Origin: Apostichopus californicus
Lineage: Eukaryota; Echinodermata; Holothuroidea; Aspidochirotida; Stichopodidae
Assembly: GCA_020650975.1 (NCBI GenBank)
Contig: JAIPMN010002357.1
Location: 1 to 35,180, forward strand
DNA: 35,180 nt
Direction of reading: 5' to 3'
Shown here: piece after piece, positions 20,991 through 31,269 of the stretch
Numbering within the stretch: the stretch's first letter is position 1
Layout: the number at the start of each line of letters is the position of its first letter
The notes under the pieces: generated by a model
The model's input: only the letters and a program-made list of their open reading frames with translations
Database searches by the model: none
What the model was told of the DNA's origin: nothing
Program-made: the position numbers and the translations under genes

Positions 20991-21448
20991 TACATTTCTT
21001 CGTATTCTTCACGGATATGTATTACTTTTATTTATTAATATGGTTTGTATATTTTAATAAGTAAGAAGGAATTACAGTGGCAACGACTGTCGATATATTA
21101 CGAATTTCATATCTTCTCAAAGACGCAACAAACTTGCAAGAGCACAAGCAATAATAGCTTTGGAAATTGTTTCATGAGTGTTTGAGTTTCTTTGTAAGGA
21201 AGTTCCCTATCACTCTGTTTTGGTTTGGGATGACTAAAAGGGTCTGTAATGATTTCATTTTAATAGAAAATATTTCCTTCTGATAGTTATAGATATTTGT
21301 GGAATGTTAAAACTTGAAAGTTCAGTATACCATTCCTAAAATACCACATGTCTTGGTCGGGTTGCTAAACGTATTTAAGAAATGCATAAAGTTTATTTTA
21401 ATATGATATGAGAGAACATAAACGACCTTTGAAAAGTCGGATAAACAA

Positions 21449-21745
21449 TTATTTACTACACATCGGCCCAGTTAAGGGGAAAATTGCCCTTTTCCTTTTA
21501 ATTGATGTGACTTTCTTTACGTTGTATGAAATGTCAAAGAGTGAGAGAGAGAGAGCAATCCGTATGTGTGCCATTGTTCCTGTGATACCACTTATATAGT
21601 AAATGCCAATTTTACTCTTGAATACTTTTATCGCACCAGCCATATGTTCGCACGCTTCGTCAATATTGTTTAAGTCATAGAATTCTTCCAAAATGTCATT
21701 TTTATCACTTATTAACCAAATATAGGACAAACTGTCATTTTCGTT
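21449..21745 (-). CDS. Unassigned protein-like ORF, minus strand, possible exon
   Basis: From about 21745 down, the minus strand reads FKEAKNENDSLSYIWLISDK, then NDILEEFYDLNNIDEACEHM and AGAIKVFKSKIGIYYISG. The composition is markedly protein-like: acidic and lysine-rich with hydrophobic spacing. A donor (GTATCA) at about 21590 could end an exon there. After it the frame continues through a less convincing stretch containing a GAGAGA run on the plus strand. An in-frame TGA lies just upstream of 21755. No family is recognised. Confidence 0.22.
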   Translation of the reverse strand, partial: NENDSLSYIWLISDKNDILEEFYDLNNIDEACEHMAGAIKVFKSKIGIYYISGITGTMAHIRIALSLSLFDISYNVKKVTSIKRKRAIFPLTGPMCSK

Positions 21746-21941
21746 TTTGCTTCCTTGAAGAGTGTTCGAGATCAGTGAAGCTGTGGTTTTGAGGAGATGT
21801 ATTGGTTAGCCTAATAAACTCTTTTTGCTTCAAAAGAAAAGTCAGCTGAATTGTCATGATGACATTTTCTCAGCTCTTGACAGATACAATCACAAAATAC
21901 CCGAAAAGTTCTTAAAAAAATTATCTTCGTTTTCAAAATGT

Positions 21942-22180
21942 GGAGTGTTAGCTCAGTGGTTAACGCCGGAGCCTTCCAATCATAAGGTTCCCGGTTCGAG
22001 TCACTCCAAGATTTATGTATGTCGTCCAGTTACAACAATTGTTGTTGACAATTGACATTTCATAATCATGGACGTTAAATATGAATCTAAGAGACTGACA
22101 TTCGGTCAGCTTGCGGCTTTGATAAGCCAATGTGGCATCTTCGCGAATTCCTGCTTGCAGGAGGATCTAAAATACAAATG
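21942..22180 (+). mobile_element. tRNA-derived SINE, copy 1
   Basis: The head GGAGTGTTAGCTCAGTGG (21942-21959) contains a consensus pol III A box (TAGCTCAGTGG), and GGTTCGAGTCA at about 21993-22003 is a B box, followed by ACTCC, which pairs with the 5' GGAGT as an acceptor stem. After the tRNA-like 70 bp comes a body ending in two small hairpins (GGCTTTGATAAGCC and CCTGCTTGCAGG) and CTAAAATACAAAT. The same sequence occurs inverted at 29011-29242. Polymerase III transcription is inferred from the boxes. Because the tRNA fold is imperfect and a conserved non-tRNA body follows, this is a SINE and not a functional tRNA gene. Confidence 0.9.
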
Positions 22181-23380
22181 CTACCGGGATATGGGTATGA
22201 CCCAAAGATGCGGACAATTTCCAGCATCACTAAGCAATTAAGCAGGGTGAACGGAATATCCATTTAATGTGTACAATCACTTAACTGACTCACACTCATT
22301 ATTGAACTCAATACAACTACATCGTGTTCGTTCTTACGTAATATGAGAAAAGTATAGGTATACGGTAGATGTAAGTAAACATCTATCAAAATGTGTTTGT
22401 TGCGGTCATATGGTTCTCCTTTCTTTAGCAATCAATGTGTTATGATCACAATATTGATTTATTTATTTTTTCTTCAAAATCGATTAATTTGAGTCATTAT
22501 CTCTTATTGAGATGTCCGGTTAACACCACATTAAAGTAGAAAGGTTCTTCTTGCACGTGGTATTTCTACTACTGCTATCGGTAACAAAACCGATTTCTTG
22601 ACCAAAAGGGGCCTTAAAGTGTTAACCCCGGTACGGACATGTCTATAAACGCGCTGTACATGCTTTACAACTGTGTAAATATACATGTGGTAAGATATTT
22701 CAACCTTTTATGTGCTTACTTTTCAAATCTTTCCGTTCGATGACATTATTTCTAGGTCTTCGATATAGTTATAGGATGGTTCAAACACAGTTGCACATTA
22801 CAAAAAAAGAAGGGGTAAATAAACATACTTCTTTATTACCATGTAGTTTAGTAAAATAATCAAACATATCCCATATCTACTGAATATTCATTAACTGTTT
22901 GTTAGACATTTTAACTAATTAGCCAATCACAATGAAGCATGTCTATCGACAAACTCACTTATTTCTTACGAGGACTCTTACATGTAAGTACCGTTTCTAA
23001 TTGCAATAAATTGTATATAATTGAAAACATCACTCTTACTTAAGACTTGGACTATAGCATTTTGGCTAATATCAAGTGATCATGTTTAGACAGTACACAA
23101 GATTGTTCACCAACCTTTAACCTGATCATGTGTATGAATTCCCTTGTTAGTGATGGATATCATATGTATTCCCTTTTCAGTGATGAATTCGTGATACTCA
23201 CGTGACGTAAAATCGTCCTTATCATTGGTAACAGTCCATTTCATTTTTAGCATTTTTACAATGAATTTGAAGTTTGCACTTATTCTGCCTCGCTACTATT
23301 TAAACCCGTTTTACCTTTTTATATCTGTATCTTTAACATCCATTTATTGTTTATTTTCTTGATTTGTATGATTTGTTTTA
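22181..23380. other. Stretch without a recognised gene
   Basis: AT-rich sequence with a local direct repeat of TTCCCTTNTNAGTGATG (about 23140-23184). No ORF of interest. Confidence 0.4.
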
Positions 23381-23446
23381 TTGTGAAGCGCCTTAGAGCG
23401 ATTTTATATTGGTTAAGGCGCTATATAAATTCTGTAAAATAAATAC
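23381..23446 (+). mobile_element. 3' tail of a retroposon (GCGCTATATAAAT type)
   Basis: TTGTGAAGCGCCTTAGAGCG followed by TTAAGGCGCTATATAAATTC and an A-rich end matches the 3'-tail consensus found on many animal LINEs and SINEs. GCGCCTTA (23388-23395) and TAAGGCGC (23414-23421) form a perfect stem. Only the tail is recognisable and no reverse transcriptase is attached. Confidence 0.6.
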
Positions 23447-23601
23447 ATTCTCCATGTTTGGTAACTGGGGTTGAAAATGGATCAAGTTGTTTGGATTTCG
23501 TGCCCATGCTCTATCTTGCAATGAGTGACTGGTCTTTAAAATGTAATACAAAATAATAGATTTGTTTTCTTTCTTTTTTCGAATCGTTAAATTTGAAAAT
23601 G

Positions 23602-23860
23602 AGTTATGCTGAGGCACAAATACATCTATAAAAATAGAACCATATTCATTTTGTTATTTAAAAATTTGAGTAATCGGGTGAAAACAATACCAGTGGAGAA
23701 AAAAAACGTAGAATACATTACCAAAAAAAGTTATGCTTAGTTATGCATGAGGCACTAATACATCTATAAAAATAGAACCATATTCATTTTATTATCTACA
23801 AATTTGAGTAATCGAGCGAAAACACAACCAGTGGCGAAGAAAACGTAGAAAACATATCAG
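23602..23860. repeat. Tandem duplication of about 120 bp
   Basis: Copy 1 (23602-23718) and copy 2 (23739-23858) share AGTTATGC(.)TGAGGCAC, CATCTATAAAAATAGAACCA, TTTGAGTAATCG and CCAGTGG(A/C)GAA in the same order, about 138 bp apart, with scattered substitutions. Confidence 0.85.
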
Positions 23861-25637
23861 AGAAAAGTACTAATTAAGGTATACCTTCAAATTTTCAATG
23901 AGATTCCCAACGGGAAAAGAAATATTAACCAGGGAAAGAACACTGGTAAATCGCTCTCTTGTAGAAAGGTCATCGCCCAGAGTAATATTCTCTGTACATA
24001 TGGATTAGCTGTAATTTCAAACAGGTGAATCCCGAATCCATCATTGGCAAACGAGAATATTCAAATGTAACTTGTTCGTTATTGTCAAGTGGTGTCTTAC
24101 TTCAATTCCAATTCGAATCATATTGTTTATGTCAATTGACAAGAACTGCATGAAGGATCCCGACGTGTTGTGTTTATACCTGCAGCGTTATGTTATACTT
24201 ACGACAAACTTTTGTTATGAAACAGTGATCCACTGCTGTGTTAATTTTTACTGTATTTTGTGTCATAACCTCATCTGTCCAACGATTTGTGGAGACAAGA
24301 TTTCGCATATTTTTCAGGTTTCCCATAAACTTTGGTTTTCCTTAGAAACAAAAAATAACAGCCATAATCATATTTACCTAGATTTCAAAATGTCAGGGGT
24401 GAGTTATTATTTTTTGTATCAATTTGAGACCGCCATTGATATGCTGTGTTTTAATGTTACGGTGTCTTTTTCGAAACCTGAAACCTGTCGATGTTGATTT
24501 TTCTGTTAATAAGCAACCACTATAGACCTATATATTATTCCTGACGGATAAAGTCTATCAGTAACCCTGCTATGAAATAACTGTATAGATGAAGATTTCC
24601 AGGAAAGATCAATTACATTTGGATATTATGACGATGGAAACGTTTATGTTGTTGAGAACGGGCAAACGTTTCAATTCAATTGAGTGATAATTTATGGATG
24701 GAAATGCTGAATTATTGGGATATATTCATGCTCATAAAATGCAATAAACAAAATGATGATGAACTGAACCATTTCTTAAATCGTGGATATTATTGTCGCT
24801 TTGCAAATAAATAAGGAGGGCAAATTGAGGGGTGGGGGGTTCTTTGCCACACTTTTGAGGGAAGGTGAGCAGGAGTATGTGTCATTCTCTCTCCACCCCC
24901 GCCCCCCCCCCAACCCCAATATCATAAAGGCAAAAAAGCTATTGGTAAATATACACGAAAAAGCCTTATTTAAGAACCCATCCAAAAAATTTTTTCTCTT
25001 TATGCATCTCCCCTTAACACAATTTGTTAAAGCTCTCTATGCCCCTGTATTACTGTCAACCTTCATGATTTATTTCAGAATCAGCTATAGACACCATTTG
25101 TGACATTTCTCAGTAGTTCTTTAACCAGATTTGAATCACATTAAGCATTCATATAACTCGATTTATTGTTTCGGACCAATGCGTTAAAGAATGTATCGTT
25201 TTGCCGTTTTGTTTATATCATCTGGTCAACATGTGTGCACTCAGTATTACAATATTCATTACACTCAAGGCTGCTCCTTGATAAAAAGTAATACAGAGAC
25301 AGATTATATCTTGAACTATATCAAGCATATACAGACTAAGGGCATGCTCCAAGTTAAAGTGGTTGTCTATTATAATTCAACAGTAGAACGACAGTTTAAT
25401 ATATATAATTTTTTTCAATCAACAAATGGAGCGTTCACATTGCAACTATAAAGAATTAAGATGCTGGTTCGACAAAATACTCTTTGGCAGAGAAAGGTCG
25501 TTGTGAGTTTTATATATATTCTAGTTGACATCCCCTCCCCCCTCTTCTTCCACCCCCACCCCCTCTTTCATTCCCCGCTTCAGTCGATATTGAACTGTGC
25601 ATCATTTTGTACGGGAAAATTATAAATAGTGACTTGA
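23861..25637. other. Stretch without a recognised gene
   Basis: Plus-strand frames at 24072-24497 (141 codons, Cys/Phe/Ile-rich) and 25191-25451 have no recognisable domain or convincing splice sites. C-rich tracts lie at about 24895-24915 and 25530-25562. Confidence 0.4.
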
Positions 25638-25688
25638 GTGAGAGACACTAACTTTACCTCGATCTTTGTTTTGGCCTTTTGCATGCAG

Positions 25689-25886
25689 GTAAAGGATTTA
25701 GCGTTTCCAGTCCACGAAAAGCTCATAATCAGCGTGGCTGTCCTGCGAGACCGTCTAGCTTATGATAAAGAGCTAGTGATACAGATGTGTCATGAACAGA
25801 CCATTCTAAATTCAGCGATCAACTTGATTGAACTAGATAGGCTTATGTTTACCTGGACGGTTGAGAATACCAGAAAGGTCAATTGA
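25689..25886 (+). CDS. Unassigned ORF, possible exon
   Basis: After a good acceptor (TTTTGGCCTTTTGCATGCAG, ending at 25688) the frame reads VKDLAFPVHEKLIISVAVLR, then DRLAYDKELVIQMCHEQTIL and NSAINLIELDRLMFTWTVEN, stopping at TGA 25884. It could instead be spliced at the AAAG/GTCAAT donor a few codons earlier. The composition resembles a real alpha-helical protein, but no family is recognised. It may belong to the same transcript as 26849-27003; that is inference from strand and proximity. Confidence 0.25.
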   Translation, partial: VKDLAFPVHEKLIISVAVLRDRLAYDKELVIQMCHEQTILNSAINLIELDRLMFTWTVENTRKVN

Positions 25887-26848
25887 TGGCTAAACTAAAA
25901 AAAAAGAAAAAAGTATTACATCTAAAATCTCGGCCATGGCGCATAAACAAAACCAGAAAAAGGGAAAATGAAAAAAAAAGGGAGACAAAGTTGGAGGAGC
26001 GCGAGGGATATGTCCTAAATATATTTGGATATGCATGTCGAGCGAACTGTCCATTTTCTGTAGAATCACTCATCATAATAGGTCAGTGAGATAAATGACG
26101 TAAGGCAGTGAGGGTTTGTTTTTGTAGGGCTTTGTGCGTTGCGCTTGCGTTATGTAAAGTGTGTCATATAGTCGTGTGTGTATCCACGCGCGTGTTTTTT
26201 ACCGAGAACTGAACTTCAATTTATGTATATAGACCTATTCTGTATACAATATGTATACACTTTACCTCATACGTTAAAAAAAGTCTTTGGGAAATATGTT
26301 AAATATTGATATGATATGTTAAAGAGGACAATATTGAGTGTTAGTGATATTGCTTTAGCTATTCCGGTTTTCATGCTAATCACCTTATAATATATGCTTA
26401 ATCTCTGGAACGCCTTTAAGGCTCAATTGATGCCTGACGTCGGTTCCTAAGTTAATCCCTTGATAATAATGGTATCCCTTTGCTCCATAATAATCTATAC
26501 TTATCCACCGAAACATGATCTTTTAACTTCATGTAAACAACAGAGCGAGACTCTTGAAGCGACTGTCAATCCGCGTCGTCCTTGACAGAATGTAACATTG
26601 TTAGCTGAGACCATATAACAGTCTTATGTTTTCCAATTGACTTTTGTGTCGCACTTGAGGATCTGACGTAATGGTCTTCTGCATTCTAAATTAAAAGTGT
26701 TATATAAGTACAACTTAGACTGGTATAGGAAATGTTTTAAATGTCTACAATATATTCCAATTAATGTTGTGCTTAAAAGTACTATCATTTAAGCGCAATA
26801 TATTTCACACTGACACTCTAAAGATGATAGCCTGTTTACTATCTATAG

Positions 26849-27003
26849 AGCACATGGGTGGTCAAAGTATACAGTCACATGTGGACCGTTCGCAAGGTAT
26901 TCAAAACCCTGTTAATGCGGCACTTGGAAACCCAAATATATCGGAACAATGGTTTTACCCAACCATATACAATAACTGGATGAAACGACAGCAACGGGAA
27001 TAA
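26849..27003 (+). CDS. Unassigned ORF, possible terminal exon
   Basis: After the acceptor CTGTTTACTATCTATAG (ending at 26848) the frame, in phase 1, reads (x)HMGGQSIQSHVDRSQGIQ, then NPVNAALGNPNISEQWFYPT and IYNNWMKRQQRE before TAA. It is a polar, Asn/Gln-rich tail without a known motif. The frame is also open upstream to 26764. Recognition is by composition and acceptor only. Confidence 0.25.
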
Positions 27004-27198
27004 CCTTACATTACGAGTAGTTTGTGTACAGGACTTACATCAGAAGTTGAAAAAATATCAATATACAAGTTGGACAACGTACACATAGACCCTTTTAACT
27101 TTATATTTCTCATGTAATGTCATATTCCCTTTATTTCACATCATAAACTTCACTCTGGCTCAAAAGATCAGTTTCGTGTCAAATATTTCTCTCTCCCT

Positions 27199-27241
27199 CG
27201 ATGATGGAGATGATGATGATGATGGTGATGATGATGATGAT
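27199..27241. repeat. (GAT)n microsatellite
   Basis: Imperfect run of GAT/ATG triplets, GATGATGGAGATGATGATGA-like, with one GGT interruption. Positions 27004-27890 are otherwise without recognised features. Confidence 0.9.
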
Positions 27242-27902
27242 CACAGGAAGCTAAGCCAATGTAATTACCACTGGTTTCTTTCATGTCTGATAGCTTAATT
27301 TGGGGTTGTTGTTTTTCTTCGGTTTTTTGTTGTTGTGTTAATGTACTCTATGTTAATATCTGGACAACTTATGCATGAAATTACGTTAATTAGTTTTCAA
27401 GTAATCAAGTATCACGATCCTCAAATGATACATGACAAAGAGACATCATAGTCCGCCAGAGATATGTAAGACATATCTTATTAACAATGTGTCTTGTTGT
27501 AATAGTAACACGATACCCTCTCGTATTACATTAAGGTATATTGACACTCTTTATTAGGAAGCAATCATAGAAGCCCGTAGTAACAAGTTAACTCCATCAG
27601 AGACGAATGATGTTGCCGACAATACTATTCAGGCAAGACAATCTAGCGGGATGGAGCGTATGTTGATTTGTAACTTTTTTATGGATGAGTGAAAATTGAT
27701 CTTGCAAGGTGTTTTATCGATTAGGCCTATTTCAATAGTTTCCTCCTTCTTACAAGCCTATAGGATTGTGACTAACAGTTCAAAGCAGAACAAAAAGGCA
27801 ACATTATAGTGGGACAAAAATAATGTTCCCTATAATAGTGAAGTGTCTATAAGTTGCCGTGCAGGTCACGCGTGGCTATAATGTTATAATACTTTAATAT
27901 AT

Positions 27903-28026
27903 GTGTAAAAGTAAGTTGGCCTGACGTTTCGATCCAAGCAGGATCTTCTTCAGAGGCATGAAGCTCTCTTAGCCTGTGAAAAAGATTCTGCTAGGATCGA
28001 AACGTCAGACCAACTTACTTTTACAC
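27903..28026. mobile_element. Foldback element with ~54-bp inverted arms
   Basis: Arm 1 (27903-27957) begins GTGTAAAAGTAAGTTGG and contains GACGTTTCGATCC; arm 2 (27972-28026) is its inverse, ending CCAACTTACTTTTACAC. Arms are identical for the outer 17 bp and differ at several positions inside; the loop is about 14 bp. It could be a MITE-like foldback or two tail-to-tail fragments of a retroelement. The inner motif GGATCGAAACGTCAG looks familiar from invertebrate interspersed repeats, but I cannot name the family. Confidence 0.8.
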
Positions 28027-29004
28027 ATTCTCTTATACGCAGGCTCTCTAGTGGATAAGCAGTTTGCTAACAGTTTTATTTTATTTTGAATTTACTTTAA
28101 TATATGTTAAAACATTGAAAACAAAAACAATAATGTTGAATCTTTAACCCATGTCAGTCTATATAGATAAAAATTACATTACAACTTCTTCTAACTGAGT
28201 ATACGTTATTTCTCATAAATATTTAATCTACTACATAATATTCCACGGCTAAATATCTTTTAACAATGCATAACTGCTTATGTTCAAGAATCATCTTTAT
28301 ACGAACTTCACATTATAGAATAACGTGACAGTTTTATATGTGGTGGATATAGTTCATCTTCATCATATGCTTTAATCCAGTCGTCTTTCCTTGTTCCTCT
28401 GGACGTTTAATCAGGAATTTTTGGAGATGTCCTCAATTTCTTTCCTCCCTGTTTTCATTTCTTTCATCGAATACCGCGTACCACAGTTAGATGCAGCAAA
28501 TTATCTGGAATCTTATCTTGGAAACAAATAGTGTTTACATTTACAATCTAGTATTTGTCATGTTAACGTCTAATTTGCTGAGTGTCCCGAGGGGGAGAGA
28601 GCTAGAGGAAAATATGACTTCTCCTTGAAATAATGTTAACCAAACTAATACGCTTTTTGACTTCTCCATGAACTATTTAAATGGGATTTCCTTTAGCAGA
28701 GGAATTTTTGTCAAAATTGATAAAGCGTAATGCCACAACATGAATAATAAAACAACACAAAATAGCAAAAATATTATGATGAGCGTTGTGACATTTCCAG
28801 CGATTGTTTTTAAATATTACCTTGAAAATACTTGCCTTATAAAACAATATACATATTACTTTTTTTCAATGCTAAGGCTATATACCAGACGTTATTAGTG
28901 CTGGCAAATTCTGACGAATTAAGAACACATGTACGTGTTTGGAATAATTATGCTACTTTGGACACAACAGTACATATCTAGTGCTTGTTTTTTTATAACA
29001 ATGT
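28027..29004. other. Stretch without a recognised gene
   Basis: AT-rich, with no ORF, hairpin or repeat of note. Confidence 0.4.
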
Positions 29005-29010
29005 ATGTAT

Positions 29011-29242
29011 TTGTATTTTAGATCCTCCTGCAAGCAGGAACTCGCGAAGAAGCCTCATTGGCTTATCAAAGCCGCAAGCTGACCGAAGTCAGTTTCTTAC
29101 ATTCATATTTAACGTCCATGATTATGAATTGGCAATTGTCAACAACTCTGTAACTGGACGACATACATTAATCTTGGAGTGACTCGAACCTGGGACCTTA
29201 TGATTGAAAGGCACCGGCGTTAACCACTGAGCTAACAACTCC
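29011..29242 (-). mobile_element. tRNA-derived SINE, copy 2 (inverted)
   Basis: This is the reverse complement of the element at 21942-22180. On the minus strand it starts GGAGTTGTTAGCTCAGTGG (29242 downward; one extra T relative to copy 1) and carries the B box GGTTCGAGTCA (about 29189-29179). The body has the GGCTTTGATAAGCC and CCTGCTTGCAGG hairpins, ending CTAAAATACAAAT near 29011. The two copies lie about 6.8 kb apart in opposite orientation. Differences are scattered substitutions, so neither is a very recent insertion. Confidence 0.9.
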
Positions 29243-29325
29243 GCTGTGCTAACACACTGTGCTAACACGCTGTGCTAACACGCTGTGCTAACACGCTGCA
29301 TGTGCTAACCACTGAGCTAACACAA
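29243..29325 (-). repeat. Tandem array of SINE A-box-like 13-mers abutting copy 2
   Basis: Immediately 5' of the SINE (minus strand) lie four 13-bp units (29243-29255, 29256-29268, 29269-29281, 29282-29294), each reading GTGTTAGCACAG(C/T) on the minus strand. Upstream of them is another GTGTTAGCTCAGTGGTTAGC block (about 29323-29304). The units are derivable from the SINE's own first 15 bases, and each matches the A-box pattern TRGYNNARYNNG. Transcriptional effect unknown. Confidence 0.85.
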
Positions 29326-30840
29326 TGCAAGCCATGTATTAAGCAGTGCGTGAAAACAATGTTTAACTTCTACGCACATCTCCGAATTCGTTGGAGATGA
29401 CGGAATATATATATATAGTGATACCGATTAGGCAAGATAATACTGCAGCATGAGATGATATATGTACTACTAAGGTTATCATAAATATATGCTATAGTAT
29501 CCAATGCCTACAATATGCACGGTTCATATCCAAGATATCATATGGAATGTATGTTGAAATGTTAATGTTAATGGATGTTAATTTTAATGTATGTTGATGA
29601 GGGCCTATATTCGATATCCGCTCCACATGTTTAAAATTCTTACTCTGCTCCACATCTCCAAATGCAACCGTTTGACCTTCAATTTAAGTACCGTCTTTCA
29701 TGTCATGTTTCACGTCTGAAAACAAATGAAAAAGGTTTACTTTTTCCTCATCACGACGTCACTGTAATTGTAGACTTTTCAATGATCGCAAGGTTTTAAT
29801 GAGTTTAACAGCAGTGGTACCGGTACTTATAAATTTCTAAAATTCTGCCATGCGTATTATAGATTGATTACCGTACGTAACACCGATAAATTTAAGGCAC
29901 CCACGCACCGAAGATGTTACTTTTTGGATATAGGTCAAGTTAGATAAATATGCCGATCCTAACCTGACTCCCAATCTCTGACTTAATTGGCAGTGCTTGA
30001 AGGAACTTTTCTTGGGTTATGCTCATTACTGACATTTTCCTTATTTGTCGGACTCAAAGCTATCTGATGGCGATCGATAGTGCATTTGAGGGACACCGGG
30101 TAATTTAAAAATGATTTGTGTGGCTCGATTGAAGCGGCTTTGCGAAAATCTTCTTTAATACTCCAACCATATATTTAAGAAATCGTGCACTGTGACAAAA
30201 TCGAAACTATGTTTGATAAGATATGCATATACGTGTATTATATCTAGGTATAGCTACCGACGATTCTATAGGTGGTACGCATATAGTTCTGTTACATGTC
30301 AGTTTTACCAAATGAAGCAAAATGGAAGCAAACTTGACTATATAGGGCCTACAGTCACCATTGCATATATGCCGTACATGATATAAGGTAGGCAAGAACC
30401 AATAGCTAATGACTAAAATACTGTAGAAAGTATTTACGTACACCCCCCCCCCCACCCACAATATTTATATACCGTCGCGCTAGAGGATGTCCGGTTAGTC
30501 GAGTCTCTCAACACTTCTTGTCAAGTGAAGTAATCACTTGTGAATCCTTAAGTTAAGTCGAGTGCACAAAGATACACAATATACATTATCAACTAGCAAC
30601 ATGCATCGCTTAATTGCTTATTTACAGCACCTAATTAGGTTTTAACCCATGTTTTACAAAACCACGTCCACCATGAATATGTAATAAGTATATACATATA
30701 AACAGTAATTTAAAACATAGTCTATTTAAACTATGTAATGCTGCAAAATATTTAACACTATTCAAAGTGACAGGTTCAATATTATCAAAAAGATTTGGGA
30801 ACCGAATCAACTTGCGCCAGCCTTGCGGTAAAATTTCGAA
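29326..30840. other. Stretch without a recognised gene
   Basis: The stretch contains a TA microsatellite (about 29405-29419), ATGTTAATG-type short repeats (29550-29598) and a C tract (30442-30454). Minus-strand frame 30207-30461 runs through the C tract and is judged accidental. Confidence 0.4.
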
Positions 30841-30932
30841 AGTTTGCTCGTTGCGCTCCCTTTAGGGGGCCCCTTCTATAATCTTTGACCCCCCCCCCCC
30901 GGGCTTCAAATGAATAATTTACGCCGCTGTAA
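30840..30932 (-). mobile_element. DNA-transposon end with poly-C tract
   Basis: CCCCCCCCCCCGGGCTTC followed by AATAATTTACGCCGCTG gives on the minus strand the terminus CAGCGGCGTAAATTATT plus a poly-G block, the same type of end as at 18705. The partner end was not found. Confidence 0.45.
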
Positions 30933-30945
30933 CAATCTGCATGAT

Positions 30946-30990
30946 TGATATTGGATTTTGGTATGAAATGTGTAAGAAAATCCAATATCA
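30946..30990. repeat. Perfect 14-bp inverted repeat
   Basis: TGATATTGGATTTT (30946-30959) and AAAATCCAATATCA (30977-30990) with a 17-bp loop. It lies just after a transposon end and may be part of it. Confidence 0.85.
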
Positions 30991-31067
30991 ACTCAAACAG
31001 CTGTCCAAAAATTTGAAGCTGATCTATGCCATAGTTTACTGGTTCCATGTCAGCATCATCGGGAGTA

Positions 31068-31241
31068 GTAATGACAAGTTTGGAATGGGAATTTGTCAAG
31101 AAATGATTCCCCCCAGCATCATTATTTCGGCGCATTTTTCGTCATCGGGAGTATATACTCCCGTAATGTCATACATCCCGTATACTCTCGTGTATAGTAA
31201 TGAACAGTCTGGAATGGGAATTCGTCAAGAAATGATTCCCC
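31068..31241. repeat. Direct repeat of about 45 bp
   Basis: 31068-31112 and 31195-31241 share TAGTAATG, TGGAATGGGAATT and GTCAAGAAATGATTCCCC, 127 bp apart. A CATCGGGAGTA motif precedes the first copy and also occurs between them. The 107-codon plus-strand frame covering both (30941-31264) has no recognised domain. Confidence 0.8.
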
Positions 31242-31269
31242 GTCACATGTGCCCATCAGTATAGAATGT

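Noticed and set aside
21942..22012. Functional tRNA gene
   Set aside because: A and B boxes are good, but the anticodon arm is irregular and the conserved non-tRNA body and second copy identify a SINE.
24072..24497. 141-codon plus-strand ORF as a gene
   Set aside because: Cys/Ile/Phe-rich translation of AT-rich DNA, no domain, no splice support.
29243..29325. CRISPR-like array
   Set aside because: Units of 13 bp are contiguous with no spacers, and the context is animal DNA.
30785..31264. ORFs of 116 (minus) and 107 (plus) codons
   Set aside because: The minus one crosses a poly-C transposon end; the plus one spans an internal direct repeat. No motif in either.
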